From: an uncultured Oscillospiraceae bacterium
Lineage (GTDB): Bacteria > Bacillota > Clostridia > Oscillospirales > Oscillospiraceae
NCBI GenBank assembly: GCA_934597585.1
Contig: CAKTSA010000006.1
Location: 6,637 to 70,636 of the forward strand
DNA: 64,000 bases
Reading direction: 5' to 3'
Position numbers and translations under genes: made by a program. The notes under the pieces were generated by a model. That model worked only from the letters and a program-made list of their open reading frames with translations. It searched no databases and was not told the DNA's origin. Shown piece by piece: positions 8,267 through 15,978 of this stretch (its first letter is position 1; every line of letters begins with the position of its first letter).

Positions 8267-8301
8267 ATTGCGAGCCAGTCAGCAGACTGGCGTGGCAATC
8301 C
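8267..8301. repeat. small REP-like inverted repeat
   Basis: ATTGCGAGCCAGTC, loop AGCA, GACTGGCGTGGCAAT: an imperfect stem of the widespread 'CATTGCGAG...GGCAATC' type, located between the CAT-like gene and alaS. No T-run follows on the minus strand, so it should not block read-through into alaS. Confidence 0.55.
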
Positions 8302-8330
8302 GCTCCTTTTCGCGGCAAGTACCGCGAAAA

Positions 8331-8975
8331 TCAGTCCTCGCGCCATACATCCGCCAGCGCCGCCAGCTCCGTCTCCAGATTCTGAAAGAACTGGGAGATG
8401 TGCAGTCCGTCGGCCAGCGCGTGGTTGACGAACAGCGACACCGGCAGGGTGGTGCGGCCACTCGCCGTAATGTACTTGCCCCAGCTGATGCGGGGGTTGC
8501 TGTCGTCGGGCTCCACCATGGGGTGCTCCAGCTGGGAGTAGTGGAGCCACGGTAGGCTGGACACGAAGAAAAAGCTGCGCGCGTCGCCGTCCTCGGTGAG
8601 GGTGCCCCGCTCCAGCACCTCCCGCTGCCGCTGCTGGCCCAGAGCGATGAAATCGTCATAGCTCAGGTCGCCCTCCACCGTGCAGTAGACGTATACGCCG
8701 TCGGGCTTCATGGCGGTGTAGGAGGGCGGGCACCAGTCGAACTCCGCCACCGTGCCGTCCTCCAGGATCCGGCGGCGCAGCTGGGGCACGGCGTTGGCGG
8801 CCCGGGTCACCGCGTAGAGAAAGCTGAGAAAGAAGGGCCGCTGGCCCTTACAGGCCATAAAGTCCGTAATGTCCATCTCCGCCGTGATCCCGGCAAAGGG
8901 ATAGTCCATCTGCCGGAAATAGGCGAACTGCCCGCACCGGGGATCGGACGCCATGTCGATGATGTGATAACCCAT
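8331..8975 (-). CDS. chloramphenicol acetyltransferase-like acyltransferase
   Basis: 214 residues, the usual CAT length. The active-site motif HxxxDG is present as NHALADGLH (His185, Asp189), and the segment FLYAVTRAANAVPQLRRRI matches the CAT trimer-interface region. CAT-fold enzymes transfer acetyl from acetyl-CoA to a hydroxyl. Whether chloramphenicol or another molecule is the substrate cannot be told. RBS GGAGGTGAG precedes the ATG. It is the first gene after an alanine T-box riboswitch and is followed after 114 bp by alaS. A resistance-type enzyme under T-box control is unusual, which argues for a metabolic or translation-linked role. Confidence 0.88.
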   Translation of the reverse strand: MGYHIIDMASDPRCGQFAYFRQMDYPFAGITAEMDITDFMACKGQRPFFLSFLYAVTRAANAVPQLRRRILEDGTVAEFDWCPPSYTAMKPDGVYVYCTVEGDLSYDDFIALGQQRQREVLERGTLTEDGDARSFFFVSSLPWLHYSQLEHPMVEPDDSNPRISWGKYITASGRTTLPVSLFVNHALADGLHISQFFQNLETELAALADVWRED

Positions 8976-8983
8976 CTCTCACC

Positions 8984-9228
8984 TCCAAAAAACAAAAACG
9001 CCCCGCCCCACATAGGGGCGAAGCGACGCTTCACGGTACCACCCTAATTTGACGGCCCTGCCGTCATCTCAGTCGTCCGGTAACGGGGACGAAGCGTGCG
9101 GCTCATCGCCGCAGGCTCGGAAGTGGCTGTCCCGTCTGCCGATCCCGAAGGGCTTGCACCTGACCCCTTCTCGCTCTGGGTGGCATGGCCGGACTCGTTT
9201 CCTCATGGCCGTATCGCAATGTTGCCCT
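8984..9228 (-). ncRNA. T-box riboswitch, alanine specifier
   Basis: Read on the minus strand, the leader has the stem I pattern (CCAGAGCGAGAAGGGGTC then GGTGCAAGCC), a specifier loop with GCC (9125-9127) followed by ACTTCCGAG, the T-box sequence TTAGGGTGGTACCG (9034-9047), and a terminator (GCCCCTATGTGGGGC plus the flanking CGC/GCG, then a T-rich run at 8987-8999). GCC is an alanine codon, which agrees with alaS downstream. Uncharged tRNA-Ala should pair with the specifier and the T-box bulge and prevent termination, inducing the CAT-like gene and probably alaS. Confidence 0.9.
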
Positions 9229-9229
9229 T

Positions 9230-9257
9230 ATTTTACCACATCTTTCGTCGTTGTCAA
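9230..9257 (-). promoter_or_regulatory. promoter of the alanine T-box operon
   Basis: On the minus strand TTGACA (9252-9257), 16 bp, TAAAAT (9230-9235), immediately upstream of the T-box leader. It is divergent from the promoter of the YoaK-like gene. Confidence 0.8.
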
Positions 9258-9291
9258 CGGTATTTTTTGCGTTTTTTCGTCGTTTTCACCA

Positions 9292-9319
9292 TTGCCCGCC
9301 GGGGAAAGTATGTTATACT
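9292..9319 (+). promoter_or_regulatory. promoter of the YoaK-like gene
   Basis: TTGCCC (9292-9297), 16 bp, TATACT (9314-9319), 30 bp before the start codon of the next gene. Confidence 0.6.
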
Positions 9320-9349
9320 GTTGAAGAGATTTGCGCAGGAGGAAACTTT

Positions 9350-10036
9350 ATGCCTCTCTATAAACGGAAGAATATCGACTGGTACCGCCACCTGGCCTTT
9401 GCCTGCGTGGGCGGTTTCTTTGGGGCCTACGCCATTCTGTGCCGGGGCGGCGTCATGGGCAGCGCCCAGACCATGAACCTGCTGGAGCTGGTCATCGACG
9501 CGCTGTATGGCCGGGGCTTCAACGTGCTGGAGCACTTCGGCGCCTTTCTGGTCTACGTCGTCGGCACCATGCTGACGGTGCTGCTGCCCTTTAAGTGGGG
9601 CGTGGACATGCGGCGCCTGTCGCCTGTCGTCACCGCCGCCGCGGCGGTGGGGGAGTGCTTCATCCCGGCGGAAACAGAGGTGGTCGTCGCCCTGTATCCC
9701 ATCTTCTTCGCCATGAGCGTCCAGTGGAGCAGCTTCCGGGGGGCCCAGGATTTCTACAGCTCCACCATTTTCTCCACCAACAACACCAAGCAGGCATCCC
9801 TAGCCTTTGCCGAGTACCTGTGCGGCAAGGACCGCAAGCAGCTGCGGCGGATGGGCTTCTTCCTGTCCACACTGCTGTGCTTCCACATCGGCGCGGCCAT
9901 CGGTGTGGGAGCCTCCCACCTCTGGGGCATCCCGGGGGCGCTGTGCGCCCTGCCGCTGCTGCTCTGGGGCTATATCCTGGTGCTCCAGGAGGAGAAGGCC
10001 GAGACCATCCAGGCCATCGTGACCGAGAACGCGTAA
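9350..10036 (+). CDS. YoaK/DUF1275-family membrane protein
   Basis: 228 residues. The ATG at 9350 is chosen for its AGGAGGAA site (9337-9344). Six hydrophobic segments are visible, and the family pattern around residues 120-140 (FRGAQDFYSSTIFSTNNTKQ) resembles the DUF1275 core 'TTxMTGNxxQ' placed after the third helix. DUF1275 proteins are small integral membrane proteins of unknown function. It lies 13 bp before the aminopeptidase gene and is probably co-transcribed with it. The pair ends at the terminator at 11326. Confidence 0.75.
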   Translation: MPLYKRKNIDWYRHLAFACVGGFFGAYAILCRGGVMGSAQTMNLLELVIDALYGRGFNVLEHFGAFLVYVVGTMLTVLLPFKWGVDMRRLSPVVTAAAAVGECFIPAETEVVVALYPIFFAMSVQWSSFRGAQDFYSSTIFSTNNTKQASLAFAEYLCGKDRKQLRRMGFFLSTLLCFHIGAAIGVGASHLWGIPGALCALPLLLWGYILVLQEEKAETIQAIVTENA

Positions 10037-10049
10037 GGAGGATATCACC

Positions 10050-11321
10050 ATGAATCAAGCGCTGTTTTCCTATATCGCCGCCAGCCCCACCGCCTTTCAG
10101 GCGGCGGCCCACACGGCAAAGCTGCTGGAGCTGGAGGACTATCGCCCTCTGCGGGAGACAGAGGAGTGGATCCTGGAGCCCGGCGGCCGCTACTATGTGG
10201 TCCGCAACGGCTCGTCCCTCATCGCCTTCCGCCTGCCCAAGGGCCGGCCCGCCGGCTTTCTCATGACCGCCGCCCACAGCGACAGTCCTTCCTTCAAGAT
10301 CAAGGAGAACGCTGAGCTCCCCGGTGACAACGGCACCCGCCTCAGCGTGGAGGGCTACGGCGGCATGCTGTGCGCCAGCTGGATGGATCGTCCCCTCAGC
10401 ATCGCGGGCCGCGCCATGGTGCGGACAGAGCAGGGCGTCGCCGCCCGCCTGGTGGACCTGAAGGAGTCGGTGGCCCTGATCCCCAACGTGGCCATCCACA
10501 TGAACCGGGACGCCAACAGCGGCACCAAGTATAACTTCGCCGTGGACATGCAGCCTCTCTACGGCGGCGAGGCGGGCGGCTTCCGCCGCCGCATCGCCCA
10601 GGCCGCCGGAGCAGGGGAGGAGGACCTGCTGACCCACGATCTGTTCCTCTATAACCCCCAGCCCGGCATCGAGTGGGGCGGCTATATCTCCGCGCCCCGG
10701 CTGGACGATCTGCAGTGCGCCTTCGCCTCCCTCCAGGGCTTCCTGACGGCGGAGGAGAGCCGCAGCGCCTGCGTCTACTGCCTCTTCGACAACGAGGAGG
10801 TGGGCAGCGAGACCAAGCAGGGCGCCGCCTCCACCTTTCTTCTGGAGACGCTGACGCGCATCTGTGACGCCCTGGGCCTGACCCTGCGCACCATGGCGGC
10901 GGGCAGCTTCCTGCTGTCCTGCGACAACGCCCACGCCGTCCATCCCAACCATCCGGAATACGCCGACAGGAACCACACCGTGCGGATGAACGGCGGCGTG
11001 GTGCTGAAATACAACGCCAGCCAGCGCTACACCACCGACGCCGTCTCGGCGGCCCTCTTCCAGACAGTGTGCGAAAGGGCCGATGTGCCCTTCCAGCGCT
11101 ACGCCAACCGCCCCGACATGCCCGGCGGCTCCACCCTGGGCAGCATCGCCAACACCCAGGTGTCCCTGAACATGGCGGATATCGGCCTTGCCCAGCTGGC
11201 CATGCACTCCTGCTTCGAGACGGCAGGCGCCCGGGACACGGCCCACATGGTCCGTGCCCTGCGCACCTTCTTCGGCATGACCCTGGAGACCTCCGGCGAC
11301 GGCGCGTATCAATTGAAATAA
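10050..11321 (+). CDS. apeB: M18-family aminopeptidase
   Basis: 423 residues, the typical length of M18 (aspartyl aminopeptidase/ApeB) dinuclear zinc exopeptidases. Metal ligands are visible: AAHSDSP (His76, Asp78), the catalytic DNEEVGS segment (Asp247-Glu250), SCDNAHAVHPN, and a C-terminal AMHSCFETAG histidine. These cytoplasmic enzymes remove N-terminal residues, often acidic ones, from peptides. AGGAGG precedes the ATG by 8 bp. A terminator follows directly. Confidence 0.93.
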   Translation: MNQALFSYIAASPTAFQAAAHTAKLLELEDYRPLRETEEWILEPGGRYYVVRNGSSLIAFRLPKGRPAGFLMTAAHSDSPSFKIKENAELPGDNGTRLSVEGYGGMLCASWMDRPLSIAGRAMVRTEQGVAARLVDLKESVALIPNVAIHMNRDANSGTKYNFAVDMQPLYGGEAGGFRRRIAQAAGAGEEDLLTHDLFLYNPQPGIEWGGYISAPRLDDLQCAFASLQGFLTAEESRSACVYCLFDNEEVGSETKQGAASTFLLETLTRICDALGLTLRTMAAGSFLLSCDNAHAVHPNHPEYADRNHTVRMNGGVVLKYNASQRYTTDAVSAALFQTVCERADVPFQRYANRPDMPGGSTLGSIANTQVSLNMADIGLAQLAMHSCFETAGARDTAHMVRALRTFFGMTLETSGDGAYQLK

Positions 11322-11325
11322 CAGC

Positions 11326-11363
11326 GGAAAAGGAGACGGCGCTGCCGTCTCTTTTCCATTTTT
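11326..11363 (+). terminator. intrinsic terminator after the aminopeptidase gene
   Basis: GGAAAAGGAGACGGC, loop GCT, GCCGTCTCTTTTCC (one bulged G), then ATTTTT. It starts 5 bp after the stop codon. Confidence 0.85.
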
Positions 11364-11387
11364 ACATGGCCGCCTGGTGATGTTTTC

Positions 11388-11416
11388 TTTACAAATGGGT
11401 AGAATGGTGGTATACT
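11388..11416 (+). promoter_or_regulatory. promoter of tmk-mltG-U32 operon
   Basis: TTTACA (11388-11393), 17 bp, TATACT (11411-11416), 36 bp before the tmk start codon and directly after the preceding terminator. Confidence 0.75.
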
Positions 11417-11451
11417 TCTCCTGTATGACCACCGCGAAGGAGAGAAAATGA

Positions 11452-12114
11452 ATGGGAAAGCTGATCGTTTTTGAGGGGACCGACGGTTCCGGCAAGGCCA
11501 CACAGACCGCGCTCCTGTGCCAGACGCTGACGGAGCGGGGCATCCCCTTCCGCCGCCTTTCCTTCCCCCGGTACAGCGAGGAATCCTCGGCCCTGATCCG
11601 CCTCTACCTGGGCGGCGCATTCGGCAGCCGTCCCGGCGACGTCAACGCCTTTGCCGCCTCTACCTTCTACGCGGTGGACCGCTACGCCTCCTACAAGCAG
11701 GACTGGGGCGCGTATTATGAACAGGGCGGCCTCCTGATCGCCGACCGCTATACCACCTCCAACGCCGTACACCAGACCTCCAAGCTGCCCGAAGCGGAGC
11801 GCAGACCCTTCCTGGACTGGCTGTTCCACTTCGAGTATGACCTGCTGGAGCTGCCCCGTCCCACCCGGGTGCTGTACCTGGACCTGCCCACCGAGCTGAG
11901 CGAGCAGATGATGCGCCAGCGGGAGCAGGCCACCCACACCACCGCCGATGTCCACGAGCAGGACGAGGAATACCTGCGCCGCTGCCGCGAGAATGCCGCC
12001 TTCGTGACGGAATACTGCGGCTGGACGAAGATCGACTGTGCCCGCGGCGGCGCCATCCGCAGCCGTGACGATATCCATGCCGAGGTGCTGGACAAGCTCC
12101 GCGACCTGCTGTGA
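11452..12114 (+). CDS. tmk: thymidylate (dTMP) kinase, variant Walker A
   Basis: 220 residues. The P-loop GTDGSGKATQ (residues 9-18), the DR(Y) segment IADRYTTSN and an Arg-rich LID-like stretch (QMMRQREQATH) identify the dTMP kinase family, which phosphorylates dTMP to dTDP for DNA synthesis. Residue 16, directly after the invariant Lys15, is Ala instead of Ser or Thr; this residue normally binds the nucleotide-bound magnesium, and Thr17 might replace it. RBS AAGGAGAG precedes the ATG at 11452; an ATG at 11448 is out of frame. It heads an operon with mltG and the U32 gene. Confidence 0.88.
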   Translation: MGKLIVFEGTDGSGKATQTALLCQTLTERGIPFRRLSFPRYSEESSALIRLYLGGAFGSRPGDVNAFAASTFYAVDRYASYKQDWGAYYEQGGLLIADRYTTSNAVHQTSKLPEAERRPFLDWLFHFEYDLLELPRPTRVLYLDLPTELSEQMMRQREQATHTTADVHEQDEEYLRRCRENAAFVTEYCGWTKIDCARGGAIRSRDDIHAEVLDKLRDLL

Positions 12115-12149
12115 GCCGCCGCCCTGACACGAGAAAGGAATATACGACT

Positions 12150-13316
12150 ATGCCCAAGGATCAGAACAACAATTTCGAGACCGCCTATTATAACGCGGAG
12201 GAGGTCCGCCGCCAGAGCGCCGGCACCCCCAAGAAAAAGAAGAAAAAGAGCAAGCGTGCCAACCAGCGCATGGCCCTGTACCTGGCCTGCGTGGTGCTGG
12301 GCTCCTGCCTGCTGGCCGGCATCGGCTGGCTGCTGTTCAGCGACCTGTGCTCCCTGAACAGGGACTATGTGCAGGTCAAGATCACCGTAGAGGAAGGCGA
12401 CAGCGTGGGCGACGTGGCCAAAAAGCTGAAGGACGCCGGCCTCATCAACTACCGGGGCTTCTTCAAGTTCTGCGGCATCTTCTTCCACGCCAGCAGGAAC
12501 ATCGACCCCGGCGAGTACGAGCTGAACAGCGACATGGACTACCGCAGCCTCATCCTGAACATGCACGACTACGAGGCCGATAAGGTCAACAAGGACGGCT
12601 GGATCGAGGTGGTCATTCCCGAGGGAAAGACCGTCAACGAGATCATCGACATCATGACCGAGGCCGGCATCTCCACCCGCGAGGAGCTGGAGGACGCCTG
12701 CGCCAATTTCGAGTTCCAGAGCTACAGCTTCCTCAAGGAGGACATGCTGGGCAAGGTGAACCGCATGGAGGGCTTCCTGTTCCCCACCACCCAGGCCTTT
12801 GACCCGGAAAAGACCGCCGTGTATGACATCGACACCATGCTGACCAACTTCGTCACCCAGTTCGACGACGACATGATGGCCGACATCAACGCCAGCGGCT
12901 ACTCCCTCCACGACATCGTCACCATCGCCTCCATCATCGAAAAGGAGGGCATCGGCGACGAGACCGAGCGCAAGAACATCGCCTCCGTCCTCTACAACCG
13001 CCTCAACACCACCGACCGGGAGACCTACGGCTACCTGCAGCTGGATACCACCATCTACTACGCCCTGTCCCTGGAGGGCAAGGACAAGACCGCCTTTGAC
13101 AAGGACATGGACAGCCCCTATAACACCTACAAGTATCCCGGTCTGCCCGCCGGCCCCATCTGCTGCCCGGGCATGGAGTCTATCAAGGCGGCCATCTATC
13201 CCAACGACACCGAGTATTTCTACTTCGCCGCCGGCAAGGACGGCGTCAACCACTTCTTCAAGACCTACAACGAGCATCTCGCCTTTATCAACAGCGACAT
13301 GTACCAGCCTGACTGA
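12150..13316 (+). CDS. mltG: endolytic murein transglycosylase MltG (YceG-like)
   Basis: 388 residues. A very basic cytoplasmic N-terminus (KKKKKKSKR around 28-36) precedes one transmembrane helix (about 42-64). The extracellular part starts with a LysM-like region and ends in the YceG domain: IASIIEKEG (Glu264-Glu266 region holds the catalytic glutamate), LYNRL, LQLDTTIYYAL, and SPYNTYKYPGLPAGPI. MltG cleaves nascent glycan strands at the membrane to set glycan length. The ATG at 12150 has GAAAGGAA upstream; longer readings lack a site. The stop codon overlaps the start of the U32 gene by one base. mltG next to U32-family genes is a conserved order in Firmicutes. Confidence 0.94.
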   Translation: MPKDQNNNFETAYYNAEEVRRQSAGTPKKKKKKSKRANQRMALYLACVVLGSCLLAGIGWLLFSDLCSLNRDYVQVKITVEEGDSVGDVAKKLKDAGLINYRGFFKFCGIFFHASRNIDPGEYELNSDMDYRSLILNMHDYEADKVNKDGWIEVVIPEGKTVNEIIDIMTEAGISTREELEDACANFEFQSYSFLKEDMLGKVNRMEGFLFPTTQAFDPEKTAVYDIDTMLTNFVTQFDDDMMADINASGYSLHDIVTIASIIEKEGIGDETERKNIASVLYNRLNTTDRETYGYLQLDTTIYYALSLEGKDKTAFDKDMDSPYNTYKYPGLPAGPICCPGMESIKAAIYPNDTEYFYFAAGKDGVNHFFKTYNEHLAFINSDMYQPD

Positions 13317-14542
13317 TGGAACGGAAAAAGCCTGAATTGCTGTCCCCTGCCGGGGACTGGGAAAAACTGCAAATGGCCGTGGCCTACGGCGCCGACGCGG
13401 TGTACCTGGCGGGTACCGCCTTTGGCATGCGCTCCTTCGCCGGCAATTTCACCGACGAGGAGCTGCCCCGGGCCGTACAATACGCCCACGACCACGGCGT
13501 GAAGGTCCACGTCACCGTCAACACCATGCCCCGCAGCGGCGAGGTGGAGCAGCTGCCCGCCCACCTGGAGCGGCTGGATGATGCCGGTGTGGACGCCCTG
13601 ATCGTGGCGGACCTGGGTGCCTTTACCCTGGCGGGGAAGTATGCCCCCCACTGCCAGCGGCACATCTCCACCCAGCAGTCCATCGCCAACTACGCCTCTG
13701 CCTCCGCCTGGTACGACCTGGGCGCCACCCGTGTGGTGCTGGCCCGCGAGCTGAGCCTGGACGAGATCCGCACCATCCGGGCCAGGACCCCCAAGGAGCT
13801 GGAGATCGAGACCTTCTGCCACGGTGCCATGTGCGTCAGCTACTCCGGCCGCTGCCTTCTCAGCAACTATATGACCGGCCGGGACGCCAATCGCGGCCAG
13901 TGCGCCCAGCCCTGCCGCTACCAGTACGCCCTGATGGAGGAAAAGCGCCCCGGCGAGTATTTCCCCGTCTTCGAGGATGAGAAGGGCACCTATATCATGA
14001 ACTCCCGGGACATGTGCATGATCGACCATCTGGACGATCTCATGGACGCCGGCGTGGACTGCCTGAAGATCGAGGGCCGGGCCAAATCCGGCTACTACGC
14101 CGCCATTGTCACCGGGGCCTATCGCCACGTGCTGGACGACATCGCGGCGGGCCGCCCCATCGATCCCGTCTGGCGGGACGAGGTGGAGCATGTCAGCCAC
14201 CGCCACTACTCCACCGGCTTCTTCTACGGCCAGCCCGGGCAGTACTACGACAACGCCCGGTACATACGGGACTGGCAGATCTGCGCCGTGGTGACCACCT
14301 GTGACGCAAACGGCCTGGCCACACTGAGCCTGCGGAACAAGTTCGCCGCCGGCGATGAGCTGGAGGTGGTGGGCCCCGATACCCGCCCCTTTACCATCAC
14401 CGCCCCGGTGATGACCGACTGTGACGGGCTTCCCCTCCACGAGCCGAAAACGCCCCAAATGGTCTTCACCATGCAGCTGCCCCAGCCCGTCCCACCCCTC
14501 AGCTTCCTCCGCCACGCCGTGGAGCTGAGCGCAAAAGCATAG
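13316..14542 (+). CDS. U32 peptidase-family protein (TrhP-like)
   Basis: 408 residues. The N-terminal TIM-barrel-like region starts PELLSPAGDWEKLQMAVAYG followed by ADAVYL. The family signature is ETFCHGAMCVSYSGRCLLSN followed by RGQCAQPCR, with four conserved cysteines that probably hold an Fe-S cluster. Although named peptidases, characterised relatives act in RNA hydroxylation (TrhP in tRNA ho5U formation, RlhA on 23S rRNA) with prephenate-dependent chemistry. The start codon overlaps the mltG stop, as in the Bacillus yrrL-yrrN/yrrO region, which favours the tRNA-hydroxylation role. Only one U32 gene is present here, whereas Bacillus has two in tandem. Confidence 0.88.
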   Translation: MERKKPELLSPAGDWEKLQMAVAYGADAVYLAGTAFGMRSFAGNFTDEELPRAVQYAHDHGVKVHVTVNTMPRSGEVEQLPAHLERLDDAGVDALIVADLGAFTLAGKYAPHCQRHISTQQSIANYASASAWYDLGATRVVLARELSLDEIRTIRARTPKELEIETFCHGAMCVSYSGRCLLSNYMTGRDANRGQCAQPCRYQYALMEEKRPGEYFPVFEDEKGTYIMNSRDMCMIDHLDDLMDAGVDCLKIEGRAKSGYYAAIVTGAYRHVLDDIAAGRPIDPVWRDEVEHVSHRHYSTGFFYGQPGQYYDNARYIRDWQICAVVTTCDANGLATLSLRNKFAAGDELEVVGPDTRPFTITAPVMTDCDGLPLHEPKTPQMVFTMQLPQPVPPLSFLRHAVELSAKA

Positions 14543-14573
14543 AAAAAAGACGCCGATACGGCGTCTTTTTTTA
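14543..14573 (+). terminator. intrinsic terminator of the tmk operon
   Basis: AAAAAAGACGCCG, loop ATA, CGGCGTCTTTTTTT, starting right after the U32 stop codon. It has A and T runs on both sides, so it can act on both strands. Confidence 0.92.
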
Positions 14574-14636
14574 TGCAGTGAAGAGTGAAGAGATAAGAGT
14601 GAAGAGTTGTGGTATGCCGCCGTTGGCGGCATGATT
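14574..14636. repeat. convergent-junction repeat, copy 1
   Basis: TGCAGTGAA, then purine-rich GAGTGAAGAG-type repeats, then a GCCGCCGTTGGCGGC hairpin ending ATGAT. It is a near copy of 46711-46771. Both copies start exactly where a plus-strand terminator's T-run ends and fill the gap to a convergent minus-strand stop codon. Confidence 0.7.
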
Positions 14637-15953
14637 TTAATTTTTCAGCTTCCGGGCCAGAGAGAGCAGGGAGGTGCGCTCGTTTTCCACCGCGCCGTCC
14701 ATGACCGCGTCCAGCAGGGCTTGCAGCGTCTTGCCGATGGCCGGGCCTTGCAGGCCCAGGGCCATCATGTCCCGGCCGTTTACCGCCAGCTGCTTCAGGC
14801 TGAAGCAGGCGTCCTGCGCCAGCAGCTCCTCCATAATGGCCTCGCCCCGGTCGATCTCCTGCTGGCGGCCGCGATAGTCCGGGTGCTGGGCCAGGTTGTC
14901 CGCCCGCTTCACGGCGCACAGCTGCCGCAGTCCCTCCACGCCCAGCTGGTTCATGGCCCGGCGGATGGCCCTCTCCGTCAGGGGGATGGGCCGGTCGTGA
15001 TACCGCACCAGCATACAAATACGCTGGGCAGTGGCTTTATCGAACCGCAGGCGGCGGCAGATGGCCTCCGCCATCTCCGCACTGGGCCGGTGGTGGCCGT
15101 GAAAGTGCCCCACGCCCGCCTCGTCCAGGGTGAAGCACTGGGGCTTGCCCAGGTCGTGCAGCAGCATGGCCCACCGCAGCACCGGCTCAGGCGGCGCGGC
15201 GGCCACCGCGTGGGCCGTGTGGCCCCACACGTCATAGCAGTGGTGGCGGTTGTGCTGGTCAAAGCCCACGCAGGGCAGTATCTCCGGCAGCACCGCCCCC
15301 AGCACCTGGGCGTCCTCCAGCAGGACCCGCAGCACGTCGCCGCCGCACAGCAGCTTCGTCAGCTCCTCCCGTACCCGCTCCGCCGCCACATACCGCAGGT
15401 CGCCGCACTTGGCCCGCAGGGCGCGGTGGGTGTCCGCCTCGATGGCAAAGCCCAGCGTGGCGGAAAACCGCAGCGTCCGCAGGATCCGCAGCGCATCCTC
15501 CCGGAAGCGCCGCTCCGGCTCGCCTACGCACCGCAGCACGCGCCGCCGGAGATCCTCCTGCCCGCCGCAGGGGTCATAGAGCTGTCCCTGCGCGTCCATG
15601 GCCATGGCGTTCACCGTCAGGTCCCGCCGGGCCAGATCCTCCTCCAGGCTGCGGGTAAAGGTCACGCCGGCGGGATGCCGGTGGTCGGGATACGCCCCGT
15701 CGGCGCGAAAGGTGGTGACCTCGCAGGAGAGTCCACCGCTGCGCACCGTCACGGTGCCGTGCTGCAGCCCCGTGGGGATGGCAAAGTGGTCGAACAGGGC
15801 CATGGTCTCCTCCGGCAGGGCGGAGGTGGCGGCGTCCCAGTCGTGGGGCGGCAGCCCCAGACACATGTCCCGCACGCAGCCGCCCACCACATACGCCTGG
15901 TGCCCGGCATCCTCCAGCCGCCGCAGAACGGCCCGTATCTCCTGTGGGATCAT
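14637..15953 (-). CDS. cca: CCA tRNA nucleotidyltransferase (class II, HD domain)
   Basis: 438 residues from the ATG at 15953, which has AAGGGG 9 bp upstream; an in-frame ATG at 15989 overlaps the upstream gene and has no site. The nucleotidyltransferase head shows YVVGGCVRDMCLG and HDWDAAT (catalytic Asp pair), then RRDLTVNAMA and the R..ED.LR.LR motif (FREDALRILRTLRF). An HD domain follows (MLLHDLGKP, HHRPSAEMAE). It adds or repairs the 3' CCA of tRNAs. It is downstream of, and very close to, the YD-repeat lipoprotein gene on the minus strand, so the two are probably co-transcribed, an odd pairing. Confidence 0.93.
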   Translation of the reverse strand: MIPQEIRAVLRRLEDAGHQAYVVGGCVRDMCLGLPPHDWDAATSALPEETMALFDHFAIPTGLQHGTVTVRSGGLSCEVTTFRADGAYPDHRHPAGVTFTRSLEEDLARRDLTVNAMAMDAQGQLYDPCGGQEDLRRRVLRCVGEPERRFREDALRILRTLRFSATLGFAIEADTHRALRAKCGDLRYVAAERVREELTKLLCGGDVLRVLLEDAQVLGAVLPEILPCVGFDQHNRHHCYDVWGHTAHAVAAAPPEPVLRWAMLLHDLGKPQCFTLDEAGVGHFHGHHRPSAEMAEAICRRLRFDKATAQRICMLVRYHDRPIPLTERAIRRAMNQLGVEGLRQLCAVKRADNLAQHPDYRGRQQEIDRGEAIMEELLAQDACFSLKQLAVNGRDMMALGLQGPAIGKTLQALLDAVMDGAVENERTSLLSLARKLKN

Positions 15954-15978
15954 CCCTTCACGCCCCTTGCTGATTTTT

